A DNA stretch of 64,000 nucleotides from Dichetophora obliterata (taxonomy: Eukaryota > Arthropoda > Insecta > Diptera > Sciomyzidae): positions 22,782,819-22,846,818 of the forward strand of contig OY986439.1 in assembly GCA_963920525.1 (NCBI GenBank). Reading direction: 5' to 3'. How positions within the stretch are numbered: the first letter of the stretch is position 1; every line of letters starts with the position of its first letter. The notes beneath the pieces were generated by a model. That model ran no database searches. It worked only from the letters and a program-made list of their open reading frames with translations, and was not told where the DNA came from. This document shows positions 45,248-58,829 of the stretch, one piece after another. The translations under genes were made by a program, and so were the position numbers.

Positions 45248-45704
45248 CCCTTAACTGGTACTCCTGGTCTGTGGGACAGCATAAAAAACAACAGATAATA
45301 TATTTCTTATAATTCAACTCAATTTAAATATTTAAAATAATTAATTAATTTTATGATCTATTAAATTATTACATGAATTAAATTGCGAGCTTTAGATCAA
45401 GTAAGTTTTTAGGAAGGACTCACTCAAGGAGGAATCACTTAGCTGACTGATTAACTCTAAACAGAGTTTTTGTTGTTGCCTTCTTAAAAATTTTCTTGAT
45501 CTAAAGCTCGCAAGTTAATTCTTATTCAAAATAACTAAATAATTTATTTCTAAATAGGAATAAAAAACTTAATTTAAGACGTTCTTTAAAATGAAAAACA
45601 TGACTTTCTAACTAAATTTTGTGATTTTTTAGCATATTTGTTAATTTGGTCCCTGGAACCAGATGTGCCGTTAGAGTAATTTTTTGAGGTGTACCAGTTA
45701 AGAG
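45248..45704. mobile_element. TTAA-flanked piggyBac-type MITE
   Basis: Inverted ends CCCTTAACTGGTAC and CTCTTAACTGGTACACC are flanked by TTAA on both sides (45,244-45,247; 45,705-45,708), consistent with mobilisation by a piggyBac transposase. The tips differ from those of the 11,503 element beyond CCCT. It contains a nested 131-bp MITE at 45,383-45,513. Non-coding. Confidence 0.82.
45383..45513. mobile_element. MITE with TTGCGAGCTTTAGATCAAG ends, nested
   Basis: Inverted ends TTGCGAGCTTTAGATCAAG(T/A)AA and its inverse. The tip segment TAGATCAAGTAAGTTTT is shared with 2436-2869. It inserted within the TTAA-flanked MITE. The flanking AATTAA/TTAATT is palindromic, so the duplication cannot be read safely. 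Confidence 0.8.
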
Positions 45705-45796
45705 TTAAAGACAGTCTAGTTCAACAATTAATTTAAAAGCTCTTATTTCTGAGTGCCTAAAACGTATATTTTCTACCTGAAAATAGTAATATGTAA

Positions 45797-46280
45797 CCTT
45801 AGAGCGGTAATCATATTTAACACACGTTGTAGGTTATCTACGTCGGATCGACGTAGTCCAGTTTTAAACTTTTTTCGAGAAGAATATAAAGCGGACCCTC
45901 TCCAAACTTAAAATAAGATAGTTTTAGAGCTGTATAAAAAAAATAAAGAACTTAAAACTTTAATTTGTAATGTTTATTTAATTTTTCTAAAATATTTTAA
46001 GGAACTCATTTTGCACCTTCTATGCATTGAGTCAAATAGTATTATTTTATTTAAAATAGAAACAAAAAATATTTTTCATAAAATTGATCACTAAAGTTGA
46101 TAAATAGTTAAAATTCACAAAATAAAAATATATTATAAAATATATTAATTTTAGCAAGAAATGCATAGTTCAACTTTGTGCTCTCCACATATATTGAAAT
46201 CACATGTATTTGTCATTCGTCATTTTGTATGAGGACAATATCATGGTCATATCGAATCGACGTAGATTACCTCTCTAGGG
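45797..46280 (-). mobile_element. TTAA-type MITE with GAGAGGTAATCTACGTC ends, copy B
   Basis: Inverted ends CCTTAGAGCGGTAATC and CCCTAGAGAGGTAATCTACG, flanked by GTAA and TTAA, a probable eroded TTAA duplication. It aligns in inverse orientation with copy A and lacks copy A's extra ~280 bp. Near the left tip ACGTCGGATCGACGTAG forms a short palindrome also seen in copy A. Confidence 0.75.
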
Positions 46281-46284
46281 TTAA

Positions 46285-48090
46285 AAAAAATATATAGTTT
46301 CGGTTCAATTTTCTAGTCTGACCCAAAATAATTTAAGTATTAAATTTAACAGTCTTGATGCTTTTTTTGATACTCATCCTTTGAGTTTTTTTCTTTCTAA
46401 TGCCCTGTTAGTTGATATTTATCTCTATTAAGTAGAGATTGAAAAATTTGCCGCTAAGCATGGTTAACCATTATTACCAAATTACCTGATTTTTTTTGAA
46501 TCACAATTCTTTGAACATATTCGAAATCTTGTTTTAATTAGAACCTAATTGACTCTAAATCTCAACTTAATCAATGTCTCAATGTTTATAAAGCTGATTA
46601 CAGCTTTTGCACTTTCAAAGTTTTACTGGTTAAGCTGTTCCAACGGTACTTTGCTCTGATTCGCAATCCATAAACTCAATCTATTCGCTCAGAAAAAAAA
46701 TTGATTTGATCTTCTCTCAGCTAATGCGATTCTAAGTGCTTAAACGTGTTTTGTAATAATCCGATTTTAACTAAATTAAATACATTTCTTAATCACAAAA
46801 CATTAGGTGATTCGGAATGCTCCACAAAGCTCCAATTAACTGAGTCTTAACCCAAAAAAATTACTCAATGTGCCTTAAGTGTTATCAATCCTTGAGATGT
46901 ATTGTGACTCATTTAACATTTATGTGTGTTTTTTTTTACTTTTTTGTCAGTGATTTTTTCTAATCTCAGTCACAAATTTTGCAATAAGGCAACAGTTTTT
47001 TTTCATTTTTGTTAAATCACAATCTCAAGCATCACGAGACTTTATACTTAATATAACATTTGCGTGTGTTGTTGTTGTTAAAGTGGCTTTTTTTTCTACG
47101 TGCTTAAGCGCACAGATGTTCTGAGGCGAGAGAGTTCAAAATAGCAAAGGCAACAACAGAGGCAAATAAAAATAAAAAAAAATAATTGACTAAAATTAGT
47201 TATCTGCTGTTTTAATAGTACTCACCTATGTACAGTTTATATATATGTATGTATGTATATATGCTTATATTTCCACCGAACGATCACTAAAGATCATTTG
47301 AGGCGATCAACACTATTTAACAATTTAAATATTTCAAATGGCAATGACAAAAGGGGGAATGTCAAACTGAAAAAAGGGCAGGGTAAGTCAGCAAAAAAGT
47401 AGAAGCAGACGAAGTAACCGCATCACAACTATCTACAAGTTACAAATAAATTACAGCCCAAAGTAGACGAGTTCAAAAACACGCCCACTGTTAAAAATAG
47501 CAGCGAGCAGAAATCGGCAAAAGCAGCACAGAACAGCACAAACAGCACAACAACAAGATCATCAGCAGCAGCACGATACAAAAGAATCACATGTTGAAAA
47601 TTGAACAAACAATTTACTAGAGCACACAACAAAATTCGTAACGTATCCGTCAGTTTGTCAGTCGGTTAGTCAGTTTGTCTGGTTGCTGGTGTGCGTTCGA
47701 AGTTTTGCAGTTTCTACCAAGCTCGTACCAAATGTCAAAGTTTTAGTCGTATTTAGTCGCTATTATAAATAATTTTTACAGTTGGTCACCTAAAAATTAT
47801 GCTCAGTTGTTGTCAATTATGTATATTTGTGCGTGTGAGCACCTTGTAATTGTAGTTTTCTGATGCGATTTTAATTAAAACAATTTGTTTGGCATGCAAA
47901 ATAATTAACATAGAGTGCAATGTGGCAGCATGTTGCGACAACATAAAGCCGGAGCACACTGGTCTAAAAGAGAAAAACATGCTGAGCAAGATAAAATATG
48001 AATGTGGTCGAATAGTATTAACTTTAGATAACTCTTTAAGGATCTCTCTTTCTAAAAGTTAATGAAAAGTCATGAACAATAAATAAATTT
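46285..48090. other. Unannotated DNA upstream of the TTTTA array
   Basis: AT-rich with A/C-rich and TATG microsatellite traces (47,244-47,262). No gene or element ends are seen. The last bases, AATAAATAAATTTGATTTTAATT, resemble the TTTTA unit and may be the seed of the array. Confidence 0.5.
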
Positions 48091-48101
48091 GATTTTAATT
48101 T

Positions 48102-51100
48102 ATTTTATTTTATTTTATTTTATTTTATTTTATTTTATTTTATTTTATTTTATTTTATTTTATTTTATTTTATTTTATTTTATTTTATTTTATTTTATTT
48201 TATTTTATTTTATTTTATTTTATTTTATTTTATTTTATTTTATTTTATTTTATTTTATTTTATTTTATTTTATTTTATTTTATTTTATTTTATTTTATTT
48301 TATTTTATTTTATTTTATTTTATTTTATTTTATTTTATTTTATTTTATTTTATTTTATTTTATTTTATTTTATTTTATTTTATTTTATTTTATTTTATTT
48401 TATTTTATTTTATTTTATTTTATTTTATTTTATTTTATTTTATTTTATTTTATTTTATTTTATTTTATTTTATTTTATTTTATTTTATTTTATTTTATTT
48501 TATTTTATTTTATTTTATTTTATTTTATTTTATTTTATTTTATTTTATTTTATTTTATTTTATTTTATTTTATTTTATTTTATTTTATTTTATTTTATTT
48601 TATTTTATTTTATTTTATTTTATTTTATTTTATTTTATTTTATTTTATTTTATTTTATTTTATTTTATTTTATTTTATTTTATTTTATTTTATTTTATTT
48701 TATTTTATTTTATTTTATTTTATTTTATTTTATTTTATTTTATTTTATTTTATTTTATTTTATTTTATTTTATTTTATTTTATTTTATTTTATTTTATTT
48801 TATTTTATTTTATTTTATTTTATTTTATTTTATTTTATTTTATTTTATTTTATTTTATTTTATTTTATTTTATTTTATTTTATTTTATTTTATTTTATTT
48901 TATTTTATTTTATTTTATTTTATTTTATTTTATTTTATTTTATTTTATTTTATTTTATTTTATTTTATTTTATTTTATTTTATTTTATTTTATTTTATTT
49001 TATTTTATTTTATTTTATTTTATTTTATTTTATTTTATTTTATTTTATTTTATTTTATTTTATTTTATTTTATTTTATTTTATTTTATTTTATTTTATTT
49101 TATTTTATTTTATTTTATTTTATTTTATTTTATTTTATTTTATTTTATTTTATTTTATTTTATTTTATTTTATTTTATTTTATTTTATTTTATTTTATTT
49201 TATTTTATTTTATTTTATTTTATTTTATTTTATTTTATTTTATTTTATTTTATTTTATTTTATTTTATTTTATTTTATTTTATTTTATTTTATTTTATTT
49301 TATTTTATTTTATTTTATTTTATTTTATTTTATTTTATTTTATTTTATTTTATTTTATTTTATTTTATTTTATTTTATTTTATTTTATTTTATTTTATTT
49401 TATTTTATTTTATTTTATTTTATTTTATTTTATTTTATTTTATTTTATTTTATTTTATTTTATTTTATTTTATTTTATTTTATTTTATTTTATTTTATTT
49501 TATTTTATTTTATTTTATTTTATTTTATTTTATTTTATTTTATTTTATTTTATTTTATTTTATTTTATTTTATTTTATTTTATTTTATTTTATTTTATTT
49601 TATTTTATTTTATTTTATTTTATTTTATTTTATTTTATTTTATTTTATTTTATTTTATTTTATTTTATTTTATTTTATTTTATTTTATTTTATTTTATTT
49701 TATTTTATTTTATTTTATTTTATTTTATTTTATTTTATTTTATTTTATTTTATTTTATTTTATTTTATTTTATTTTATTTTATTTTATTTTATTTTATTT
49801 TATTTTATTTTATTTTATTTTATTTTATTTTATTTTATTTTATTTTATTTTATTTTATTTTATTTTATTTTATTTTATTTTATTTTATTTTATTTTATTT
49901 TATTTTATTTTATTTTATTTTATTTTATTTTATTTTATTTTATTTTATTTTATTTTATTTTATTTTATTTTATTTTATTTTATTTTATTTTATTTTATTT
50001 TATTTTATTTTATTTTATTTTATTTTATTTTATTTTATTTTATTTTATTTTATTTTATTTTATTTTATTTTATTTTATTTTATTTTATTTTATTTTATTT
50101 TATTTTATTTTATTTTATTTTATTTTATTTTATTTTATTTTATTTTATTTTATTTTATTTTATTTTATTTTATTTTATTTTATTTTATTTTATTTTATTT
50201 TATTTTATTTTATTTTATTTTATTTTATTTTATTTTATTTTATTTTATTTTATTTTATTTTATTTTATTTTATTTTATTTTATTTTATTTTATTTTATTT
50301 TATTTTATTTTATTTTATTTTATTTTATTTTATTTTATTTTATTTTATTTTATTTTATTTTATTTTATTTTATTTTATTTTATTTTATTTTATTTTATTT
50401 TATTTTATTTTATTTTATTTTATTTTATTTTATTTTATTTTATTTTATTTTATTTTATTTTATTTTATTTTATTTTATTTTATTTTATTTTATTTTATTT
50501 TATTTTATTTTATTTTATTTTATTTTATTTTATTTTATTTTATTTTATTTTATTTTATTTTATTTTATTTTATTTTATTTTATTTTATTTTATTTTATTT
50601 TATTTTATTTTATTTTATTTTATTTTATTTTATTTTATTTTATTTTATTTTATTTTATTTTATTTTATTTTATTTTATTTTATTTTATTTTATTTTATTT
50701 TATTTTATTTTATTTTATTTTATTTTATTTTATTTTATTTTATTTTATTTTATTTTATTTTATTTTATTTTATTTTATTTTATTTTATTTTATTTTATTT
50801 TATTTTATTTTATTTTATTTTATTTTATTTTATTTTATTTTATTTTATTTTATTTTATTTTATTTTATTTTATTTTATTTTATTTTATTTTATTTTATTT
50901 TATTTTATTTTATTTTATTTTATTTTATTTTATTTTATTTTATTTTATTTTATTTTATTTTATTTTATTTTATTTTATTTTATTTTATTTTATTTTATTT
51001 TATTTTATTTTATTTTATTTTATTTTATTTTATTTTATTTTATTTTATTTTATTTTATTTTATTTTATTTTATTTTATTTTATTTTATTTTATTTTATTT

Positions 51101-54100
51101 TATTTTATTTTATTTTATTTTATTTTATTTTATTTTATTTTATTTTATTTTATTTTATTTTATTTTATTTTATTTTATTTTATTTTATTTTATTTTATTT
51201 TATTTTATTTTATTTTATTTTATTTTATTTTATTTTATTTTATTTTATTTTATTTTATTTTATTTTATTTTATTTTATTTTATTTTATTTTATTTTATTT
51301 TATTTTATTTTATTTTATTTTATTTTATTTTATTTTATTTTATTTTATTTTATTTTATTTTATTTTATTTTATTTTATTTTATTTTATTTTATTTTATTT
51401 TATTTTATTTTATTTTATTTTATTTTATTTTATTTTATTTTATTTTATTTTATTTTATTTTATTTTATTTTATTTTATTTTATTTTATTTTATTTTATTT
51501 TATTTTATTTTATTTTATTTTATTTTATTTTATTTTATTTTATTTTATTTTATTTTATTTTATTTTATTTTATTTTATTTTATTTTATTTTATTTTATTT
51601 TATTTTATTTTATTTTATTTTATTTTATTTTATTTTATTTTATTTTATTTTATTTTATTTTATTTTATTTTATTTTATTTTATTTTATTTTATTTTATTT
51701 TATTTTATTTTATTTTATTTTATTTTATTTTATTTTATTTTATTTTATTTTATTTTATTTTATTTTATTTTATTTTATTTTATTTTATTTTATTTTATTT
51801 TATTTTATTTTATTTTATTTTATTTTATTTTATTTTATTTTATTTTATTTTATTTTATTTTATTTTATTTTATTTTATTTTATTTTATTTTATTTTATTT
51901 TATTTTATTTTATTTTATTTTATTTTATTTTATTTTATTTTATTTTATTTTATTTTATTTTATTTTATTTTATTTTATTTTATTTTATTTTATTTTATTT
52001 TATTTTATTTTATTTTATTTTATTTTATTTTATTTTATTTTATTTTATTTTATTTTATTTTATTTTATTTTATTTTATTTTATTTTATTTTATTTTATTT
52101 TATTTTATTTTATTTTATTTTATTTTATTTTATTTTATTTTATTTTATTTTATTTTATTTTATTTTATTTTATTTTATTTTATTTTATTTTATTTTATTT
52201 TATTTTATTTTATTTTATTTTATTTTATTTTATTTTATTTTATTTTATTTTATTTTATTTTATTTTATTTTATTTTATTTTATTTTATTTTATTTTATTT
52301 TATTTTATTTTATTTTATTTTATTTTATTTTATTTTATTTTATTTTATTTTATTTTATTTTATTTTATTTTATTTTATTTTATTTTATTTTATTTTATTT
52401 TATTTTATTTTATTTTATTTTATTTTATTTTATTTTATTTTATTTTATTTTATTTTATTTTATTTTATTTTATTTTATTTTATTTTATTTTATTTTATTT
52501 TATTTTATTTTATTTTATTTTATTTTATTTTATTTTATTTTATTTTATTTTATTTTATTTTATTTTATTTTATTTTATTTTATTTTATTTTATTTTATTT
52601 TATTTTATTTTATTTTATTTTATTTTATTTTATTTTATTTTATTTTATTTTATTTTATTTTATTTTATTTTATTTTATTTTATTTTATTTTATTTTATTT
52701 TATTTTATTTTATTTTATTTTATTTTATTTTATTTTATTTTATTTTATTTTATTTTATTTTATTTTATTTTATTTTATTTTATTTTATTTTATTTTATTT
52801 TATTTTATTTTATTTTATTTTATTTTATTTTATTTTATTTTATTTTATTTTATTTTATTTTATTTTATTTTATTTTATTTTATTTTATTTTATTTTATTT
52901 TATTTTATTTTATTTTATTTTATTTTATTTTATTTTATTTTATTTTATTTTATTTTATTTTATTTTATTTTATTTTATTTTATTTTATTTTATTTTATTT
53001 TATTTTATTTTATTTTATTTTATTTTATTTTATTTTATTTTATTTTATTTTATTTTATTTTATTTTATTTTATTTTATTTTATTTTATTTTATTTTATTT
53101 TATTTTATTTTATTTTATTTTATTTTATTTTATTTTATTTTATTTTATTTTATTTTATTTTATTTTATTTTATTTTATTTTATTTTATTTTATTTTATTT
53201 TATTTTATTTTATTTTATTTTATTTTATTTTATTTTATTTTATTTTATTTTATTTTATTTTATTTTATTTTATTTTATTTTATTTTATTTTATTTTATTT
53301 TATTTTATTTTATTTTATTTTATTTTATTTTATTTTATTTTATTTTATTTTATTTTATTTTATTTTATTTTATTTTATTTTATTTTATTTTATTTTATTT
53401 TATTTTATTTTATTTTATTTTATTTTATTTTATTTTATTTTATTTTATTTTATTTTATTTTATTTTATTTTATTTTATTTTATTTTATTTTATTTTATTT
53501 TATTTTATTTTATTTTATTTTATTTTATTTTATTTTATTTTATTTTATTTTATTTTATTTTATTTTATTTTATTTTATTTTATTTTATTTTATTTTATTT
53601 TATTTTATTTTATTTTATTTTATTTTATTTTATTTTATTTTATTTTATTTTATTTTATTTTATTTTATTTTATTTTATTTTATTTTATTTTATTTTATTT
53701 TATTTTATTTTATTTTATTTTATTTTATTTTATTTTATTTTATTTTATTTTATTTTATTTTATTTTATTTTATTTTATTTTATTTTATTTTATTTTATTT
53801 TATTTTATTTTATTTTATTTTATTTTATTTTATTTTATTTTATTTTATTTTATTTTATTTTATTTTATTTTATTTTATTTTATTTTATTTTATTTTATTT
53901 TATTTTATTTTATTTTATTTTATTTTATTTTATTTTATTTTATTTTATTTTATTTTATTTTATTTTATTTTATTTTATTTTATTTTATTTTATTTTATTT
54001 TATTTTATTTTATTTTATTTTATTTTATTTTATTTTATTTTATTTTATTTTATTTTATTTTATTTTATTTTATTTTATTTTATTTTATTTTATTTTATTT

Positions 54101-55335
54101 TATTTTATTTTATTTTATTTTATTTTATTTTATTTTATTTTATTTTATTTTATTTTATTTTATTTTATTTTATTTTATTTTATTTTATTTTATTTTATTT
54201 TATTTTATTTTATTTTATTTTATTTTATTTTATTTTATTTTATTTTATTTTATTTTATTTTATTTTATTTTATTTTATTTTATTTTATTTTATTTTATTT
54301 TATTTTATTTTATTTTATTTTATTTTATTTTATTTTATTTTATTTTATTTTATTTTATTTTATTTTATTTTATTTTATTTTATTTTATTTTATTTTATTT
54401 TATTTTATTTTATTTTATTTTATTTTATTTTATTTTATTTTATTTTATTTATTTTATTTTATTTTATTTTATTTTATTTTATTTTATTTTATTTTATTTT
54501 ATTTTATTTTATTTTATTTTATTTTATTTTATTTTATTTTATTTTATTTTATTTTATTTTATTTTATTTTATTTTATTTTATTTTATTTTATTTTATTTT
54601 ATTTTATTTTATTTTATTTTATTTTATTTTATTTTATTTTATTTTATTTTATTTTATTTTATTTTATTTTATTTTATTTTATTTTATTTTATTTTATTTT
54701 ATTTTATTTTATTTTATTTTATTTTATTTTATTTTATTTTATTTTATTTTATTTTATTTTATTTTATTTTATTTTATTTTATTTTATTTTATTTATTTTA
54801 TTTTATTTTATTTTATTTTATTTTATTTTATTTTATTTTATTTTATTTTATTTTATTTTATTTTATTTTATTTTATTTTATTTTATTTTATTTTATTTTA
54901 TTTTATTTTATTTTATTTTATTTTATTTTATTTTATTTTATTTTATTTTATTTTATTTTATTTTATTTTATTTTATTTTATTTTATTTTATTTTATTTTA
55001 TTTTATTTTATTTTATTTTATTTTATTTTATTTTATTTTATTTTATTTTATTTTATTTTATTTTATTTTATTTTATTTTATTTTATTTTATTTTATTTTA
55101 TTTTATTTTATTTTATTTTATTTTATTTTATTTTATTTTATTTTATTTTATTTTATTTTATTTTATTTTATTTTATTTTATTTTATTTTATTTTATTTTA
55201 TTTTATTTTATTTTATTTTATTTTATTTTATTTTATTTTATTTATTTTATTTTATTTTATTTTATTTTATTTTATTTTATTTTATTTTATTTTATTTTAT
55301 TTTATTTTATTTTATTTTATTTTATTTTATTTTAT
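48102..55335 (+). repeat. Giant (TTTTA)n pentanucleotide array, 7.2 kb
   Basis: From 48,102 to 54,446 there are 1,269 consecutive perfect 5-bp units. Three 4-bp ATTT units follow (54,447, 54,791, 55,240), separated by 68 and 89 perfect units, with 18 more to the end. The total is about 1,444 full units and no base substitution that I can find. Every plus-strand frame is open because the 15-nt reading cycle lacks a stop, which creates a spurious ~2,500-residue frame. The flanks are unique. True length in the genome may differ, since long-read assembly of such arrays is error-prone. Confidence 0.97.
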
Positions 55336-57569
55336 GTCCGTCACTGTAAGAATTTTAGTTAGAGTGATGCCAATTATAGTATTTTTTCGTTCGTTGGTGA
55401 TCGTTGCCAGTATTGTGTCTGCTTTCGTCAAACAGTGTGAGTGCCACCTAATGATAGTATTTTTTCCTCAATACTCTCACAGTAAATTTAGTATACTTAT
55501 TAAAAAAGCAAAAATTTATATACTTATGTATATCTTGTGCCACTCTGTCTGAAGATTTGATATCTGATGAAAGATTTTGACGAAGCAAAAAATGAAAAAT
55601 ATATTTGCTTCTTTCTTTGTGCGCCTTTAAATGATGGCAGCCGGAATTAATTTTGTAGATTGTTGCACTTTGATAATTAATGCAGAACAAGAATGCGACA
55701 TGCAACAATAACAACAACAACAACAGCAACTAAACAAAAATAATAGCTGCTACAGCATATAAATTTGCAAAAGAATCTGTAGTGTATTATTTATAGCTCA
55801 GAAAAAGAAATATGTACTTGCATATGAAATTTTAAGAATGCACAATTAAGAGGGAGGAGTGAAGAAGCAGAGAAGATGCAGATGGCGAAAAAAATTTAAT
55901 CTCTTTAAAATTGACAAAATAAAAGTAAAAAACATATATTTGCTATATTTCGTCACAGGGTTTTATATAAAAATGGAAAATCAAAAATATGAATTTCATT
56001 GAGATTTGATTTGTCTAAACGAAAAATATTTATGTGTAAATCTCTTTAAAGACATCCTTTAAGGCTTAAGATGATACGCTGTTGCAGAATTTCCGATAAA
56101 TTTATAAAATTCGATTCTAATTTATTTATTAAGTTTTTATGTTTCTCAATTCTATTGTTCCATCGTCCTTTATTATTACTATTACGGCAATTCAAAGGGT
56201 TTTTTGCAAGGCGTTTTTGCAAGGGTAGATTTTTGTGAGCACACTTTTAGCATTTTGATGTTGGAAATTTGTTACACAATCATTTTTTTTTGTGCTTTCA
56301 AATTTATTCCTCCGTCCATTTTTTGTTGGCATTTGCCCCTTTAATTTTTTTTTAACACTCACCTGATTTCTGTATTAATTCTTTCATTTCTTATAAATTA
56401 AACTTTTTTGCCGCTAAAAATATAAAAAACTAGAAAAGCTGCTCAATCAGCGGTGTTAAAAAAGTATCGGTGGTGGTGTTCAATGCAAAATGAGCACCTT
56501 CATTTACAATAGTGTCTTGCAATATTATTGGATTTGCATATGCAACTTTGAATCAAAAAGGATTTGCTTTATCAAAAATACTTTTTTGCATGAATGTTGC
56601 AAATGTATATCAATGCTTTTTGTTTTTGTAAAAGCAGCTGATTCTGCATTTGCAACGATGTGATAAGATCGTGAATTACCCTATTTTATTTTCTTATTAA
56701 AACTAGGTCTGTTCCAAATATTACATATTTACTTTCCAATCTATTTTTTAATAGCATTATAAATAATTTTGCAATTTTCCCTTTTAATGTACATCTGTTT
56801 TCTCGCCAATGTCTTAAAATTTTCGCCAAAATTTTTTTTTTCTATTTATATACATACATTAAATTTTATTGTAAACTACTTTTCTAAAGTTTTATATAAA
56901 AATGTTGACATTTTTCTACAAAATACACAATCTACCCACTGAACCATATGCGAAGGTTTTGAGCAAAGTGATTGTTTGAGTACATTTTCGGGTAGAAATT
57001 GTTTTTTGTGAATTTTTTTTTCTTTGTGTTACCTATGTTCTTGCTAGAGAAGATTAAATTCGTAAAAAATGTTTCCACAAAAAAAATTAATACAGTAAAA
57101 AAATTTTAATTCTTCTGCAAAATGATTAACAAACTTATTTTGAGTCAAAAAGAAACACTTTTTTATCATTTTAGTAGGAAACAATAGCCATTTAATAAAC
57201 AATTTTTTATTCATTAATAAGCTCAGAAATGAATAATATATGTTACTTTTTCACATAATTAAATCAGTTAACAAAAGGATGATGAAAATTTCTCCTCTTC
57301 ACTAAACCCGACAGTTCTTTCAGTTTCTTTCTGGATATTTTGTTTATATAAAAAAAATGTTATCTATTTTGTGTCTATTATTTTAGAAGGAAACAAACAA
57401 TGCCTCATAAATGAATAGTTTTTTGTTCTTAAGTAATTACAAAAACAAAAATAAAATTTACTTTTTACGTTATAAAATGAGTTAAGAAAACAATCATGAT
57501 ATGTACTCCTTTTTTGATAGGCAATTAAAAAGGTACCTTTCAAATGAAGGTCAAAAGCATTCTTATTAG
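55336..57569. other. Unannotated DNA downstream of the array
   Basis: AT-rich with a CAA tract (55,708-55,733) and poly-T/poly-A runs. Apart from the hairpin-family fragment at about 56,520-56,685 I see no elements or genes. Confidence 0.5.
56520..56685. mobile_element. Diverged relative of the 1209-1353 hairpin
   Basis: ATGCTTTTTGTTTTTGTAAA, AGC-GCTGATTCTGCATTTGC, AACGATGTGATAAGATCGTG and AATTACCC match the right arm at 1291-1353. The right edge TTACCCTA fits the inverted TAGGG(TA)A tip of the GGGTATTCACGA group. The left arm is strongly eroded (ATTTGCATATGCAAC). Confidence 0.65.
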
Positions 57570-58227
57570 CAGGGCTAGAATTTCGATGACATGTCATCTT
57601 TTTTCTGCTGCTTCTAAGACATTTCCTGTTTATTATGTTCCTGAATTCCAAATATGAAAAGTTTTTAGGACATTTTTTTCGTAATTTTTTATAGTTTTTA
57701 GTTTTCAGGTCATTTTTTGGTCATTTTTAGAGATGTGTAAGTTATTTTATTGTTATTTTTGGACGTTTTTAATTTTTAGAGCATTTTTCGGTTTTTGAGG
57801 TGTAGCTTATATATATATATATATTTTATTTTTTATTTTTTTCGTACTAAAAAATGTCAAAATGCAAATTTTTAAACATAAGTATTCCTTTAACACTAGA
57901 GTCCCTTCAATCAAAAACATTACCTCTCGACAAAGGAGCATCTTTGTTTATAGACTTCGATGAAAAAAAAAGCTCTGCGTGTGGTGAAACTGACGAAAGG
58001 GTATGTAGAAAAAAGAAACAAGTGTTAGATAAAAACTCAGGATATGCTAGTATAAAATATATTTTAATTTAGTATTTTTTTATTTTTAAGGCTAAATTTT
58101 TTGTTTATGCAATTGTTTGCGTTTTTTAGATAATTTTTGTCAATTTTTAAGTAATTTTCTGCAGCTTTTAGGTAATTTTTTGAGGTAATTTTTTGCAATT
58201 TTTTAGGTCATCAAAATCCAAGCCCTG
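57570..58227 (+). mobile_element. hAT-like non-autonomous element
   Basis: Inverted ends CAGGGCTAGAATTTCGATGAC and CAGGGCTTGGATTTTGATGAC; a CAGGG tip is typical of hAT elements. The flanking 8-mers CTTATTAG and GTCAGTAG match at five of eight positions, so the duplication is eroded or the call is wrong. The body consists of degenerate TTTTTAGGTCATTTTT-like units on both sides of a frame at 57,854-58,072 (72 codons, starting MSKCKFLN). That frame has no recognisable domain but unlike its surroundings has balanced codon content. Confidence 0.65.
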
Positions 58228-58829
58228 GTCAGTAGCATAGAAGTTATCACGTTTTTGAAATTTAAATTTAATTTATATTTTGTTAAAGAAAAAATTTTAA
58301 GGCTTTTTAAATAAAAAAGAGGCAATTCAGTCCGGCGAATAAATTCAAAATGGTTAATTTCTGAGTGAACTTTTCAATGGTTCTTTTTTCAACTCGTTTC
58401 CGAACAAAAAGAAAATAGAATTGATTCTTTTTTTAACTCATTTCTAAAGAAAAAAAGGTTCGCTTTTGAGAGGTATTTTAGTCTGCCGGATGAGTCCAAA
58501 AGGGTTCATTTATGAGTGCCGAAAATGAACTTTTCATTCACCAAAATGGTTCATAAATGAATTATTTTTTTGGTTCACTGGGTTTTGTCAGGTTTTTGTA
58601 TTGAATTATTATATATTTCATACACTTTTTTTACTCTTAAACTGGAACTCGTCAGTCATTTAACAAAATTTTGTCAAAAGCCGACTCGAGACCAACAAAA
58701 ACCGTTATTGAACCGTTTTGTTTGTTTATTTTTTTGCAATGTCCTTTTCAGCACCCTCTATACAAAAGCCAGAAAAATGTAGAAAAAAACAACAAAATTT
58801 TTATAAAAGGTCTTTTCCCGTATTCTAAA

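Noticed and set aside
48089..55552. A 2,487-residue open frame of repeating ILFYF
   Set aside because: It is the translation of the (TTTTA)n array, which has no stop in any plus-strand frame. There is no promoter or codon evidence.
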